Assembly (NCBI GenBank): GCA_963662155.1
Contig: OY759273.1
Coordinates: 24,584,873-24,648,872 of the forward strand
Direction of reading: 5' to 3'
Source of the DNA: Lamellibrachia columna
Taxonomy: Eukaryota > Annelida > Polychaeta > Sabellida > Siboglinidae
DNA: 64,000 bases
In this document: positions 35,056 to 49,189 of the stretch, one piece after another
Position numbering within the stretch: the stretch's first letter is position 1
How the letters are laid out: the number at the start of each line of letters is the position of its first letter
Program-made: the position numbers and the translations under genes
Notes under the pieces: model-generated
Seen by the model: the letters and a program-made list of their open reading frames with translations, nothing else
Told to the model about the DNA's origin: nothing
Databases searched by the model: none

Positions 35056-37458
35056 ATATCATGGACACAAACAATTAAAATCTCTAGAGAGTACAGGGGG
35101 TGACGACCAATAATTTATATTTTTAATTCAGGATATATTTCTTACTCAGCGCGTGCTAGAATCAATCAGGGGAGAGAATGTTTTAGGTATAGTTTTGTCA
35201 TCACAAAATATTAGCCGACAATGTAAAAATACATTATCCACTGGGTAACAGTGATCATAATCAAATACATTTAGGCATCAATGTAAAATCAGAAAGTAAA
35301 TAGCATGCTGAGAAATAAGACCGCAATTGAATGTTGGAACATTCTAAAATATGAAATTGAGAGTATCATTGATAAATTTGTTCCCTTGAAAAAACAAGGG
35401 AAACGGTCGATAAAGATACACTTGTGAAAAAAATTTATTAGAAAAATACTGTTCAAGCAAACTATGTGAAGGGTTTATAGGCGTACCAGAAAAGATGAAG
35501 ACTATGCAAATTACAGAGATGCACTTAGTGCAGCTACGACTGAAATTAGACAACCTAAAAGAAGCTATAAGCAGAAATTAACATGTAACATAAAAAATGA
35601 CAGCAAGGTTTCTATGCATATATCAGGAGTAAACAAAACATACAAGACAAGGTCGGACCTCTAGAAGACAGTGCTGGAAATATAATAAGGGTTTTTAATG
35701 GCGGAAGACCTAAATGGTTACTTCAGTTCAGTGTTTATCAAAAAGGGTATTAGTTCATTACAAGTTCCTGATGCAAAATTTCAGGAGACTAAATCTGGCA
35801 ATTTGTGGCAGTTTATTGTAACTCCAGAAATGGTAGCTAAGAAAGTAAAGGCAATGAAGCATAATAAATCACCTGCTAGTGGATGGAATTCCTCCAAACT
35901 ACTAATGGAAACAGTAGAACAAATCAGTTTACCGGTTGCAAGAGTGTTCAACTTGTTATTAAAAGAGGAAGTTTTTCCCTTTGAATGGAAAAAGGGTTCG
36001 AGAAATAAGTCAGAGAATCACAGATCAGTGAGTTTAACGTCAGTGATTTGGAAATTTGTAGAAAGGTTAATTAAAGACCATATGGTGGACTCCTTTGTTA
36101 GGCATAAATTATTAAATTAATCTTAACATATATTCCTAAAAACGAGGTCATGCTAAACAAATATGTTAAGTGGATAGACAAGGGATCGCCAGTAGATTTT
36201 ATCTACTTAGATTATCATAAAGCTATTGACAAAGTGTCACATCAAAGATTACTACTTAAATTAAAAGCCCATCGTATCGGGGATGGCAGAATAATGGCTG
36301 ACTGACAGAAGCTTGCGTGTTGTAGTAGGTGGAGAGGTTTCAAACTGGAAATTAGTTTTGAGTGGTGTACCACAAAGATCAGTATTAGGACCTTTATTAT
36401 TCTCAATATATGTATCAATGACTTCGACGACAAAATAACAAGCAACGTACTGAAATTTGCGGATGTCACAAAAGTGTTTAGAAAGGTCAGAAATGATGGT
36501 GATAAACAACATGCATAAAACAATCTAGACAAATTAGTTAAATGGTCTGAAAAATGGCAGATGTTATTCAATTTTGGGAAATGTAAATGCCTACATACAG
36601 GACATGGGAACCTGGACATACACTATTATATGGGATATATTAGGTTCTAGGTAGTACCGTAAAAGAAAAGGACTTAGGAATAACAATATGAAAGTTTCAG
36701 AACAGTGTGATATTACAACTTCAAAAGGTAATCAAATTGTTTGGTTAATTAGGAGAAACATAACATACAAGAAAAAAGCTAATTATACCTCTGTTTAAAG
36801 CATTAGTTAGACCTCATTTATAATACTGTGTACAAGAGTGGAGACCCTAATCGTAAGAAGTATATAGATACGCTTGAAAGCATACAGAGCAGAGCAACTA
36901 AAATTATTCAAGAACTAAGAGACCTTAGTTATGAAGAACGCATGAAAGAATGTGGTTTAACAACCCTAAAGACAAGTAGGTCAAAAGGAGATCAGATTGA
37001 ACTTTTTAAGATATTGAATAGGTATGAAATATTGATAGAAATGTGTTTCTTTCACTCAAGAAAGATGGTAGAACTAGAGGACATGAGGTAAAATCTGTAA
37101 ATATCAGTGTAGATTAGGATATCAGGAAGTATTCGTTCTCACAGAGGACAATAAATGAATGGAACAAATTGTCTACGGAATGTGTAACTGCTAGCAGCGT
37201 GAATATGTTTAAAACAGGGTTGACACGTATCTCATGAGGGCGGGTTACACGTAGATGAACATTGTTTGACTCTCGATAAGCCATAATGGCTTCCTTGTCC
37301 ATCTTGTCCACATTGACCAACCATGACATTAAGTTCAAAACCTCTACACTCAGGAGGGCGGGTTACACGTAGATGAACATTGTTTGACTCTCGATAAGCC
37401 AATGGCTTCCTTGTCCACTTGCCATCTGGGCTTGGATAGCAAATCTTTTTATATCTTG

Positions 37459-38700
37459 TTTAAAAGGATTGAACGCTGTTTATATTATGGCGCCATGCAG
37501 CGGGCAATGAACAAGTAAAAATTGCGAATGGCGCCACCTAGTGGATGCGTTGGCATCAACAAAGTAAATGTTTACCTCATTAGCGACGTTACTAGGTAAA
37601 TTTGCAGTGTGTGCGTGCGACGGAGCGAGCGATATAAACAGCACAGGCGCCAGATTTGGCAACTTGTGCCTCGTTTGCTATTTATTGCAAGTTATTCATA
37701 TATTAATCAGACATAGGTACAATATTGACATCACTGTTAATTAGGATATGTTAACGGATGCAGTAGTGAGTACATCGTCCGACAGCGTCAGCGCTCATCG
37801 ACGAAGCCGTCGAAGGTGACACACATTTTATGCCTTTATCACTGCCACAGGACAGACATATTGCACAGATTTTGTTTTGATCGATTTTGCCTAATACGTG
37901 CTTGATTTAAATCGACTGTATATCGGGGCGTTTGTGTTTCTGCATTAAGATTACGTAATTTAGTGCAATAACAATGCCCGTGTCAATGGGGGAGATTAAT
38001 TATAGCCTAATATACGGTACGTAGCTTTATTGTATGCCGACTGTCATTGCCATGGCATTGATAATAGGCATTCAATTGGCAATTGCTTACTTGCATACTT
38101 ATTCATAGTGTAGCAAAGGTAAAGCTTGACTACTGACGTTGTACTTAGTTCGTCCTTCAGCCATGAATAACAAACTGAAACCAACTTAATTAATTACAAT
38201 CATGAATTAACTAAGTTATGTTTTATTAGTTTTCCATCACTCGGTCTGGCAATTATGTGAAAACTAAATCGTAATAATTATATGGACAAACAAATCTGAA
38301 ATGTATGTACCTCCAAATAATTATTTATTGAACATCGATATACCTTAATTATATCATTAAACTCCAATCCCAGAGCTAATGTATATATGAGTGTTTTTTT
38401 CACCAGTCAATTGCATGATGCACCCCGACTCCCGGGCAACATGCATCATGGGTGTTTCATGTCCAAGAACAAATTATGCAGTAGTGTGTCAAATTCCAAC
38501 ATTGGTGGGTCACAAATATGTACGAGGAGTGCGTCAATATATCGCTGGTCCCCTAGCTTGCTGTTAAATGTGTATTCAACTGCTAACCAAAACTTCCTTT
38601 GCCTATGGCATATACATGCATGCACAATACATCAATGACTAGTACAAGTTTAGCAGAATCGATTGGTTTTGTATCTTTTTGATAATTATTTTAATGAATA
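37459..38700. other. Non-coding, shared with 11,311-12,540
   Basis: No exon recognised; high identity to copy 1 including the GGCGCC and TATA-like motifs. Confidence 0.5.
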
Positions 38701-39195
<495 letters not shown>

Positions 39196-39199
39196 CCCC

Positions 39200-39202
39200 C
39201 CC

Positions 39203-39272
<70 letters not shown>
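39200..39272. repeat. (TA)n(TATG)n(TA)n microsatellite
   Basis: Occupies the position of the (GT)n/(GCGT)n tract of copy 1. Confidence 0.9.
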
Positions 39273-39274
<2 letters not shown>

Positions 39275-39276
<2 letters not shown>

Positions 39277-40085
39277 TACGGTTCTCAAAGCCTTAGTGAC
39301 ACAGCTTCCTAAAGGAGATGTTGGCACAGCAGTTTCAGTGCTGAATTTCCTCTTTGATGGTTGCCTATTGGGACAGGTGACTCATTAGGTATTGGTCCAT
39401 GGGAAGTGTTCATTGATTTCGAGGGTTCCTTTAGAGACTTTGATTTTAGGAAGTCCTGTTTTGTAGTCTGTTGTGAATTTATGGATGACCTTGGGCTTCC
39501 TGATGTTGATGGAAACTCCCAAGCTTTGGTAAGCCTAAGTAAAGGACTCCAGGTAGTCTGGAGCTCCTCCATAAAGTGGTCTGCCTGATGGAGGTTGATG
39601 ATGATTATGCAACTACAGGGGGTGAGGCCTTGTGGACATTGTCTAATGTCTTTATATAAGCAAAAATCATGTACCCTCTGTTAAGACAAGAACCCAAATC
39701 GATTTGAATAGAACATGTTTGAAAGAGTTTACAAATTTAAACATCTATATAAATATCTATATACCAGATTTAAAAAAAATAAAAAAAATAAAAATCTGAT
39801 TTAAAAAAAAAAAAAAAATCATGATTTTTTTCAACCCTGGGTAAGCCTGAATAATGGACTCCAGGGCCAGGCTAGTCTGGAGCTCCTCCATAAAGTGGTC
39901 TGCATGATGGAGGTTGATAATGATTGTGTTCATCACCTTTGTCTGGGCCTTGAGGTGACTCTGGTCCAGGAGCCTTCTGTCAAGGTGTTGTTCGAGCTCA
40001 ATGCCACGAGGGAGCTGATCTCGAACAAGAAATATGATGGCCCATAGATACACGGTGAAAAGGGTTGGTGTGATAATGCTTCCTT
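39275..40085 (-). mobile_element. LINE RT fragment (copy 2) with internal insertion
   Basis: Same remnant as 12,790-13,290. A stretch at about 39,600-39,840 ending in poly-A/T rich sequence is inserted, and the bases 'ggagctcctccataaagtgg' recur on both sides (39,560 and 39,880), so the insertion is flanked by a roughly 80-bp repeat of the target. Confidence 0.75.
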
Positions 40086-40703
40086 GCCTGACCCCTGTTC
40101 GAATGTGTTATGTGTTATATATGTTAATGGTAATTGCAAATAAACAGTTAGGTTTGTTTATAATGAAGATAGATGAAATATTTTTAGACCCTCAATAAGT
40201 CAATGATTTCATTGTCCACTAACTACTTAGCTGTTGCTTTGGATTGTAAGTTCGTTCAATCATAATAGGTCTTTTAAAAATTTTACATAATTATATCTCA
40301 TTTACTATTCACCTCTTGTCATGTATAATAATGCCATAGCAGGTTTTGGTGATCTAATTAATGATGATTATCAAATGTCAATTTATCAGTGGCGTATTTG
40401 GGGGGCATGGGTTAAAAATTGTTTACCATATTTTTCTGTTGCGTCGCTACATGACTAGCCCTGGTTACCCCCCCTTGGACCCCACTGGCCTCCCCTTTGT
40501 GAGGTCTTAGATAATTGACTGTAATTTATCGCATATGATTGAACAAACCATGAACACCATAAACATGAACCGATAACGATTATGTTGTAGAACATTTTGT
40601 AGCTACAATTATTATTAATATAAATTTACACCAGTTGTCATAGTTTTGCCGTGCATCGCATTGTTTGATTTTAGAGTACAGACAACACTGAACTCGTGGT
40701 AAA

Positions 40704-40730
40704 ATGAGCCTGACAAGTGCGGCTTCATAG
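40704..40730 (+). promoter_or_regulatory. Upstream ORF abutting the TTC24-like start codon
   Basis: ATG at 40,704 opens an eight-codon frame (MSLTSAAS) whose TAG (40,728-40,730) is immediately followed by the ATG at 40,731. It is in the same frame as the main protein. If the mRNA includes it, it could lower translation of the main frame or allow termination-reinitiation. A good splice acceptor (ttgtttgattttag) at 40,661-40,674 suggests the first coding exon begins at 40,675 with an upstream untranslated exon not identified. Confidence 0.45.
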
Positions 40731-41364
40731 ATGGCCATGAAGACCAAGACTACAGCCAATGTGGAAGCTCTCACCATCCAGGGAACGCAGCTGTTCCAAC
40801 AAGGGAAACTCCATCAAGCCGTGGAGATATTCGAAGATGCGTACCGACAAGCGACACAGCTCAATAATGCGAGCTGTGAATGCAACAGTGCCTTTAACCT
40901 GGGCGCAGTGTACATCGCAAATCGGCAACCGGATAAAGCATTGGAGATGCTCAATAACGCCTGGCAGAGATGTGGTGGGATCGAGGACATCACACTGAAG
41001 GCTGACCTCTATTATAACTATGGCCTCACCTACGAGTTGTTGGGCAAAGACAAGCTGGCAGTAGATCACTTAGAACTTGCGCTAGAACAGTACCAGACAC
41101 AGCCAGATAAAACACTGGCAACAGCCGACCTCGCCGCGAAGATCGGGGATGTCTACACAAAACTGAAAAATGTGCCACAGGCTGCAAGAAACCACCAAGT
41201 GGCAGCAGTGTTGTATGAGCAGATAGGAGAGTTTGACAAGTATGTGGTGCAACTGTGCAAGCAAGCCACCCAACTGTTCGAAGGAGGGAGAGAACAGGGT
41301 GCGAAAGAGGTGGCAGACACATGCATGGTCAACTGTCAGAGCATGAAGGAGAAGGAGACATTGG
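40731..41364 (+). CDS. TTC24: TTC24-like exon 1 (residues 1-211)
   Basis: Encodes the first five TPRs in one long exon. The donor is TTGG/gtgagg and the exon ends in phase 1. Typical TPR residues are visible, for example '[20 protein letters not shown]' and '[20 protein letters not shown]'. Confidence 0.9.
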
Positions 41365-44300
41365 GTGAGGAAGTCTCTTTAATAATAATTGTAATATAAT
41401 AATAAAGTTTGTTCAGTTGCAATGGTACAATGGATGTCTAGGTGAATTAAGAATCATACTATATTATCATAGTGATATCTATGGAACTCAGATGACTCCA
41501 AGGAAACCCTGCTGGGTTCATTGCCAGACCACCTGTACAAAATCACTATATATAAAGTTCTGCATATTTGCTTTAATACAATTATGTTAATTTAACACAT
41601 ATAATAGCCTTGGCCAATGTGATCGAGTATGCGTGTTTGTGTGTGTGCGTGCATGTGTGTATGAATATATTTGTATGTTTAAGTAATCCACCTTGACAAT
41701 ATGTCCCACAGGTCACATCTACAACGAACTGGGTCTTATCTACTCACAATGCAGTGAGTTCGATAAAGCGGTAACATGTTTTGAGATGGCCCTCCCTCTC
41801 TGTCGGGTGTCACCAGGTGGCAGCAGCAACATGCAAGCCGTCATTCTACAGAATCTTGGAGCCACCTACAATACACTCAGGAAATATCAGCAAGCGCTTC
41901 AGTTCCACGAACAGGCCGCAAAAGTTCATGGTAGGTCTGTTTTTCATCTTACAAAAGATGTCAGTTTTAGCAAGATACACCTCTGATCATATTAGGAATT
42001 CTTGGCATATGTTATCTTAAATGTCTCTCCTCAGTTAGATTTTTTGCTTGTCTCATTTCAAATAAATTTTGAGAAAATTCAAACCTACCTAGTATCCACT
42101 ACGACATGCTAGCTTGTTTTGTATGTATTTTTTTGTGAAATCATCAGACAAACTATTAAATTACTTAATGCTTGGTCAAACAGTAATGGAAGTGAAATTG
42201 AAAATGCTGAAAACTCATGAATTTCACCCTTGGTGAAATTTCAGAACTTTGTCATGTGTTCGACAATGATTGGCATTGACCCACAAAGTGTTTACCATTT
42301 TTGATATCTACTATTTTTAACCTTGCCAGATTTTAAAGTTAATTCTTCCAATGATTTTAGCAAAACTAGGCATTTAAAAAAAATCAACTGTGGATGTTAC
42401 ATAAACCATTCACACACTAAATATTTGGACATCAATGAACTGAATGGAGTTTTTAGTGAATTTCCGGGAAAATGAACTCTGAGTGACGTGGAAGTGAATA
42501 TGCGCCAAACAATTGAGTTTTACTTTGTCCACTGTGAATCGCTGTGTAGCAGCTATGAAATTTAGTTAATTTTGTATTCTTAAATGACAAATTGTGTAGA
42601 TAGATACGATAATCGCAACAAAGTTACCTAAATCTCACAAGGAGTTGCAACGGCAAGTCAATAATATTTCCGTTTATTTCTGTTTTATTCCAATTTACCT
42701 GTGCAATGTATTGGAGTACACTACATAGTCTACTGTTAAAAATTTTTTTTTTAAGATCGTTTCTTCTCTTCCAACAGCTACGCAATGCAACCGCAAGTCT
42801 CAGGGGAAGTGTTTCCTGAACCTGGCGTATGCCCACAGCCAGCTTGGTGACTACGACAAGGCCGGAGAGTTCTACCTACATGCCTTGCAAGCGGCAAAGG
42901 ACGCAGGTTTGTCTAAGAACCTGGTACAAATCATCAAGGAAGAAAATGGGTTGGATTTACACCCCGATCCAGAAAACTGCAAAATTTCAACCTGGAAAAA
43001 ATTACACCTTTCCCAGTTTGTTTTGATAATCCAAGTAGACACTTGACCCATCCACCCACATCCAAATTTTTTTTATTATTGGATTTTTTATATTTATCCC
43101 TTAACTCGAAATCCACAACTCTCCACACCAAAATAAAACTGAGTATGTACAGATCCACATCCGTCCAGTACTACTGTATGCCTTAACACTAGATGGCGAC
43201 ACTTTTTAGTTGTTCCACAATAGTCAAATTACAATAATTATGGATCCTGTTGATTAAAAAAGGAGGTGTATGCTAATTAGGGCATGTATGCTTAATATGT
43301 CGAATACTGTATTTTCAACTAATGTTATCATATTCTAAAGTTATTTTGAAGTTATACTAAGGTTATTGTAAATTTATTTTAAAGTTATTCTGAACTTATT
43401 CTAAGCTTATTCTACACTTATTCTAAATTTATTCTTAATGTCTTCTAAACGTATTCTAAACTTATTCTAAACAGATTCTAAGCTTATTCTAAGCTTATTA
43501 TAAGCTTATTCTAAACTGATTCTAGACTGATTCTAAACTTATTCTACACTTATTCTAAAGTTATTCTAAACTGATTATACACTTATTTTAAACTTATTAT
43601 AACTTCTATTTGAGCAGGTCTTTCCTGGGATACATGGTGCATTGTAAATGTCAGTTTGTTTCTATGTGCAACTGTTGTAATGTTTGCAGAATCGAAACAC
43701 GACCAGTGGCAATCAATGGAAGGAGCCGGTGTCGTTGCGTTTCACGAGAACCACCTGGAGCGTGCAGAGAAATACTTCACAATGGCATTAGATACCTTGA
43801 AGGCAGCACCGGAGAGCAATTCCGTTGCATACAACCGGATAGCTGTGAAGTTGACGGATGTCCGAAAGTACCTGATGATGCAAGAAACAATTTACGTAGA
43901 CAACAAACCAATGGTAGAATTATTCTTTTTCACAAACACCTGAATCTGTACCCAAAAAATGCGATGGCTAATTAAAAATTATTCCTATTTCAATTAATCC
44001 ACGCTAATTACCCCATTTCAAATACATGTAACATAAATGAATAGTTATTTTTAAATATAATTTGTTTTTATTTTTTTAATTTGGTTTGGTACTATTATAT
44101 ACTTAAGAAAAATATTTCAGCACCAGCAAGTTAATCTATTCTTACAGTCCAATCAGAAGATAATGTACACATAGGACATGGAAACATTGACAAAAAATTA
44201 AGATGTGTGATACTATTTTGGATACAACCCAAAATTATGTTACAGATTATATGATTTATTAAACAATTTTTTAATCATAATGAAGCAATTTTTTTGTACA

Positions 44301-47300
44301 TTGTCCCTTCTTTATTTTATTAATATGAAAATAAATCATGTGTATATTAAAAAAAAATTCCAATGGACCTTGTTTGTAGGTACAGGCTCCAGCACAGATT
44401 CTTGTAAATGATGAGCCAAGACCCCCTACTAGGGAGGAGCAACGTCAAATGGAAGAGCTGAGGTAACTATTGAAATTACCTGCATTACTCCCTCTGGTGC
44501 TCTCTGGTTGGTCACCTACACATAAACTGATTAAGATTTAACAAGAATTAACAAGATTGCCATCCAAGGCAAAGGCCCAGATGGCAAGTGGACAAGGAAG
44601 CCATTGGCTTATCGAGAGTTCAGCATTTTTCATCTATTTGTAACCCGCCCTCCTGAGATGTTCAACCTTGTTTTTAAGCATACTCAATCTGCTAGCAGTT
44701 ACACAATCTATGGGTAATTTCTTCCATTCATTTATTATCTTCTGTGAGAACGAGTATTTCCTGATATCCAATCTACACTGATCCTTTGCTAACTTTACCT
44801 CATGTCCTGTAGTTCTGCTATCTTTCTTGAGAGAAAACAACATATTAATTTTACCTTACGTCCTCTTGTTCTACTATCTTTCTTGAGTGAAAAATATATT
44901 TCTATCAATATTTTCACATCCATTCAATATTTAAAAATTCGATTTGACGTCCTCTTAACCTCTTTGTCTCCAGGGTTGCCAAACAATATTCTTTTAGACT
45001 TTTTTCATAACTAGGGTTTCTCAGTTCTGGAATCATCTTAGTTGCTCTCATCTGTATTCGTTCAAGTGTATCTATATCTTTAATTCTTACGATATGGTCT
45101 CCAAGCTTGTATACAGTATTCAAAATAAGGCCTAACTATTGCTTTATACAGAGGTATAACTATCTTTTTTAGTTTTATGTTATATTTCTCCTAATCTACC
45201 CAAGAATTTGGTTACCCTTTGAAGCTGCAATACCATACTGCTCTGAAACTTTCATATCAGCCCTTATTGTTACTCCTAAGTCCTTTTCTTTTACGGTAGT
45301 ACCTAGAACAGTATCTCCCATTTTATAGTTTACATCCAAGTTCCTGTGTCCTGTATGTAGGCATTTACATTTTCCCTAATTGAATAACTTCTGCAATTTT
45401 TCAGACCATTTAACTAATTTGTCTAGATCGTTTTGTAAATGTTGTTTATCACCATCATTGCTAACCTTTCTATCACTTGTGTCATTCCCAAATTTCAGTG
45501 CGTTGCTTGTTATATTATCGTCCAAGTCATTGATATCTATTAAGAATAATAAAGGTCCTAATACTGATCCTAGTAGTACCCCACTCAAAACCGATTTCCA
45601 GTTTGAAACCTCCCCACCTACTACAGCATGTTGTCTTCTGTCAGTCAGCCATTTTCTATCCAGTCAATTATGCCATCCCCGATGCCATGGTCTTTTAATC
45701 TAAGTAGTCATCTTTGATGTGGCACTTTGTCAAAAGCTTTCTGAAAATCTATGTAGATAATATCTACTGGTGATCGCTCATCTAACAACTTAGTGATTTC
45801 TTCCTAAAAATATAACATATTTATTTACCATGACCTCACTTTTAAGAATCCATGTTGAGATGGGTTTAATAATTTATGCCTAACAAAGAAGTGGTCTTTA
45901 ATTAACCTTTCTAATAATTTACAAATCACTGATGTTAAACTCACTAGTCTGTAATTCTTTGACTTATTTCTCGAACCCTTTTTCAATAATGGTATGTTTG
46001 CTTCTTTCCATTCAAAAGGAACCACTCCCTCTTTTAGTAACAAGTTAAACACTCTTACAAGTTATAGACTTATTTGTTCTATGGTTTCTATTAGTAGTTT
46101 TGGTGGAATTCCATCCTACACAAATTAATCAATCAAATATATCTCAATTTAAAGATAGAAATTCTGATAATTTTTTCATACAGTTATATTATTTAGTTTA
46201 TTATATCTATTCTAGCATATTGATTGCCCAAATATGTTTCAATGAACTGCATTAAAATATAATTTGACTTTTAACTATTTAATTTGAAAATTTGGGGCAA
46301 ATATCATGTTTATATTAAATGCAGATGGGAACATAATTTTGTGGGTGTTAATGGTACGCCCGTCCCGTGAATACCTGGTTCTATGAAGTGTTGTCCACAA
46401 GCGCTGGAAATTGTTGACAGTTGTCCCCAATTGTACTGAATGTCAGTAAGGTCAGTATTTGTAGGCAGATAATGGTCAAAATTATTATTCATTAACCTGA
46501 TGCACCCTGAACACCGAAATTTCGGTGTTAGGATGTAGTGTTCATATTGATCGCCATGTGGCGCCACGTTCATTCGCTTTGGTTATGCTGTTGGTGCCCG
46601 GATGAAAACAACACATGTGCGGACGTTTTGAGCTGTTTCTTGAATCGATCCGTCAATTATTAGTATTTTTGCAAATTTTTTGAAAGTGACCGATATCTCG
46701 TCAACATTTTACGATTCATGGTTATGATGACTATGAGCGGGCAATGCATCTTTTGGGTTTTACATCTGATAATTCGGATGTAAATGACATTAGTAGCGGA
46801 CAAGACAACGACATCGACGTGTCAATGATGTGTTGTTACTGTATTCATAGTCTTTTGACGTAACATTTGCAGAATTACTGCATTTATATTCCTTGAATTT
46901 TTCTTTTCCATAAGTTATTATACTACAATACGTGGTGTGCTCTGATATATATGTCAGTAGATTACATGTACCTACGAAACTTTCATTATTATGCATTTTG
47001 TGAACAGTTTTGTGTGCTTTATATGTATATATGCGATCAACCAAAATCATAGTACTTGCATGCTAATTGTAATATTTCACAGGTAAATGCAGATATTATT
47101 ATAATTTCTGTTGCTGGTCATAGAGGACATGTACGCCTACCTTGCAGTACCAAACTTGCCTCATTTTGTGCTTTATTGTGTCCATGAGTGACGAAATAAA
47201 ACTAGATTTCGTATTTAATTTTTCACTTTGCGATTGTTTACATATGCTAATTATATGCTAATTAGCCACAGTTAATCATAACATTGATAGTGTTATTACC

Positions 47301-49157
47301 ATTAGTAAGATAAATATTCTGTGATTCAGAATATGTATATATTGTAAGGGTTTTGATGAAGACTTTACATGTTACAGTGCATTTCATAATCCCATGGGTT
47401 GAAACAAAATCAACTCCCCCAGAAATTCAGGGCTTATCAGGTTAAAAGACATTAGGGCGGTCAAAATGTTTGAAAAGATGTAGTTTATGCTACACATGGT
47501 TCTATTGTAACATCAATCAGACTTTTTTCCTTTAAGTTTAATATTTTGTTATAATATGCAGCAGTAAATGTCTTTTGTTTTTTATTGATGTTTAGTGTTT
47601 TAATATTCATGCTTTTCCATTTTTGCAAGTGAGACGGGTGTTTATAGTTTGTGTAATATGCATGTTTGTTTTCCGTTTAATTTTGAAGAATAGTTTCTTA
47701 AATGTATTCAGTATAGTAACATCAATATTCAAGATCTGTTCTTGGTTTGATCCTACATATTTCTACGAGTTGTTTCTGTTTTATTAGTTGCACGTGTTTT
47801 GTAACTTATAATTATATAACTATATATTATGTACAAATTTGTGTAACATTTTTCATTGGTTAATCAGCCTATATTGTTCCAATCCTGTCCAAGTTTCTTA
47901 ATCTGTAATGTACATACTTAAGCATTCATTTGAAAATTTATTTAGTTTATTTTACATTAATAGGGTTGGTCCCATGATAGATAGGCATGTAACGTGTTAA
48001 TGGGAGCCTCCCCGGCCTTATCATGGACTTTTTATTTTATTTTCAAATATGATATAATAGGTTGAATAAATAATGTCTGAGTCTGTCAGGCTTCAAAATA
48101 TACCTACATCAAATAAAATCCACTTGGTTATGCTGGAAATCTGCCTAGCATTACAAGTATGTGTGCTTCTGCCGCTATAAGTTTGTCATTCACGTGTGAT
48201 GAATACAGGAAAATATGTACCATATTAAACGTACATGCCCTAATTAGTGTACACCCTTTTAATCAGCAGGTGGTGTGGAGCATTTGAAAAGTGTCGCCAT
48301 CTGGTGTTGAGGCATATAGTAGTATTGAATGGACGTGGATTTGTACATATTCACCATTCGCCATCGAGTGTTAACACTTTTCAGTTGTTCTACACTAGTC
48401 ACCAAATGACACCACTAGTGTTAAGCAGTTACCTTATTACCTAGAGAAATAAAATTTTGGTGTACGCTTATAAAAACAGATTCTTTGACATTTTTCCATG
48501 GCCCAATTTTTTTTCAAGAATACTTCATGCTGATTAGGTTGAATACGGTACATATTACGACTTTTCCCATTTGTAACAAACCCATATACAAACAGCAGTG
48601 TACCTCCCAAAATCTGTATGGCACATGGGAAATCTGTATCATGAGACATGTCTAAATTGCTGTTCATTCCTGCGATGTTGTACAGAGAGTGGCGGTTAGG
48701 ACGGAAGGTGGAACGACAGTTTGAAGGAGTCGCACTGGGCATTGGGGAATACGTCAGCGACTCCGACTACTCCGTTATACATCGACGCCGACACAACAGA
48801 AGGTGGGACAGAAAACTTCTTTGTATATTATGAGCCATGTCTTACTTTATAGCATACTAGCTGAGTTGCCCTGTGTTGCACGGGCAATGACTTAACTTCA
48901 ATAACTTCACACCCCAAAAATCATGTACAACTGCCAGTTTGATGAGGCGGTTTACGTTAATGACATAATAGTGGTAGCATTACTAACAATTGTACATAGC
49001 TATTGTTCTGAATTACGTAATCTACCTCAAACTTCGTAATATCCCAACCCCCGGGGGAATATTCTATTTTTTTATGTGCAAATCATCACCATGGTCCCCT
49101 GGGTATGCCTACACATTTTTAGCCTCATACATGCAAAACTAACAGAGATATGAAGGA

Positions 49158-49189
<32 letters not shown>

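Larger units (their letters stand above)
30395..37458 (+). mobile_element. Degenerate CR1-like LINE (copy 2), interrupted by a nested LINE
   Basis: Same element as 7,660-11,310, with its 5' part retained. It starts directly after the satellite with a 'CATCGKGTGGLC' zinc-type block near 30,495 (possible ORF1 N-terminus), then the esterase-like block, then ORF2 endonuclease up to 31,974. The ORF2 resumes at 35,056 and runs through RT (35,698-36,120 with 'MAEDLNGYFSSVF', '[11 protein letters not shown]', 'ENHRSVSLTSVIWK') to the C-terminal block (36,828-37,091) and the 3' UTR, ending near 37,458 with the 'tatcttgttt' tail. Many stops and frameshifts. Confidence 0.85.

Noticed and set aside
40725..41322. 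Minus-strand frames opposite exon 1
   Set aside because: Shadows of the TPR-coding exon, whose plus-strand frame has clear family motifs and splice sites.
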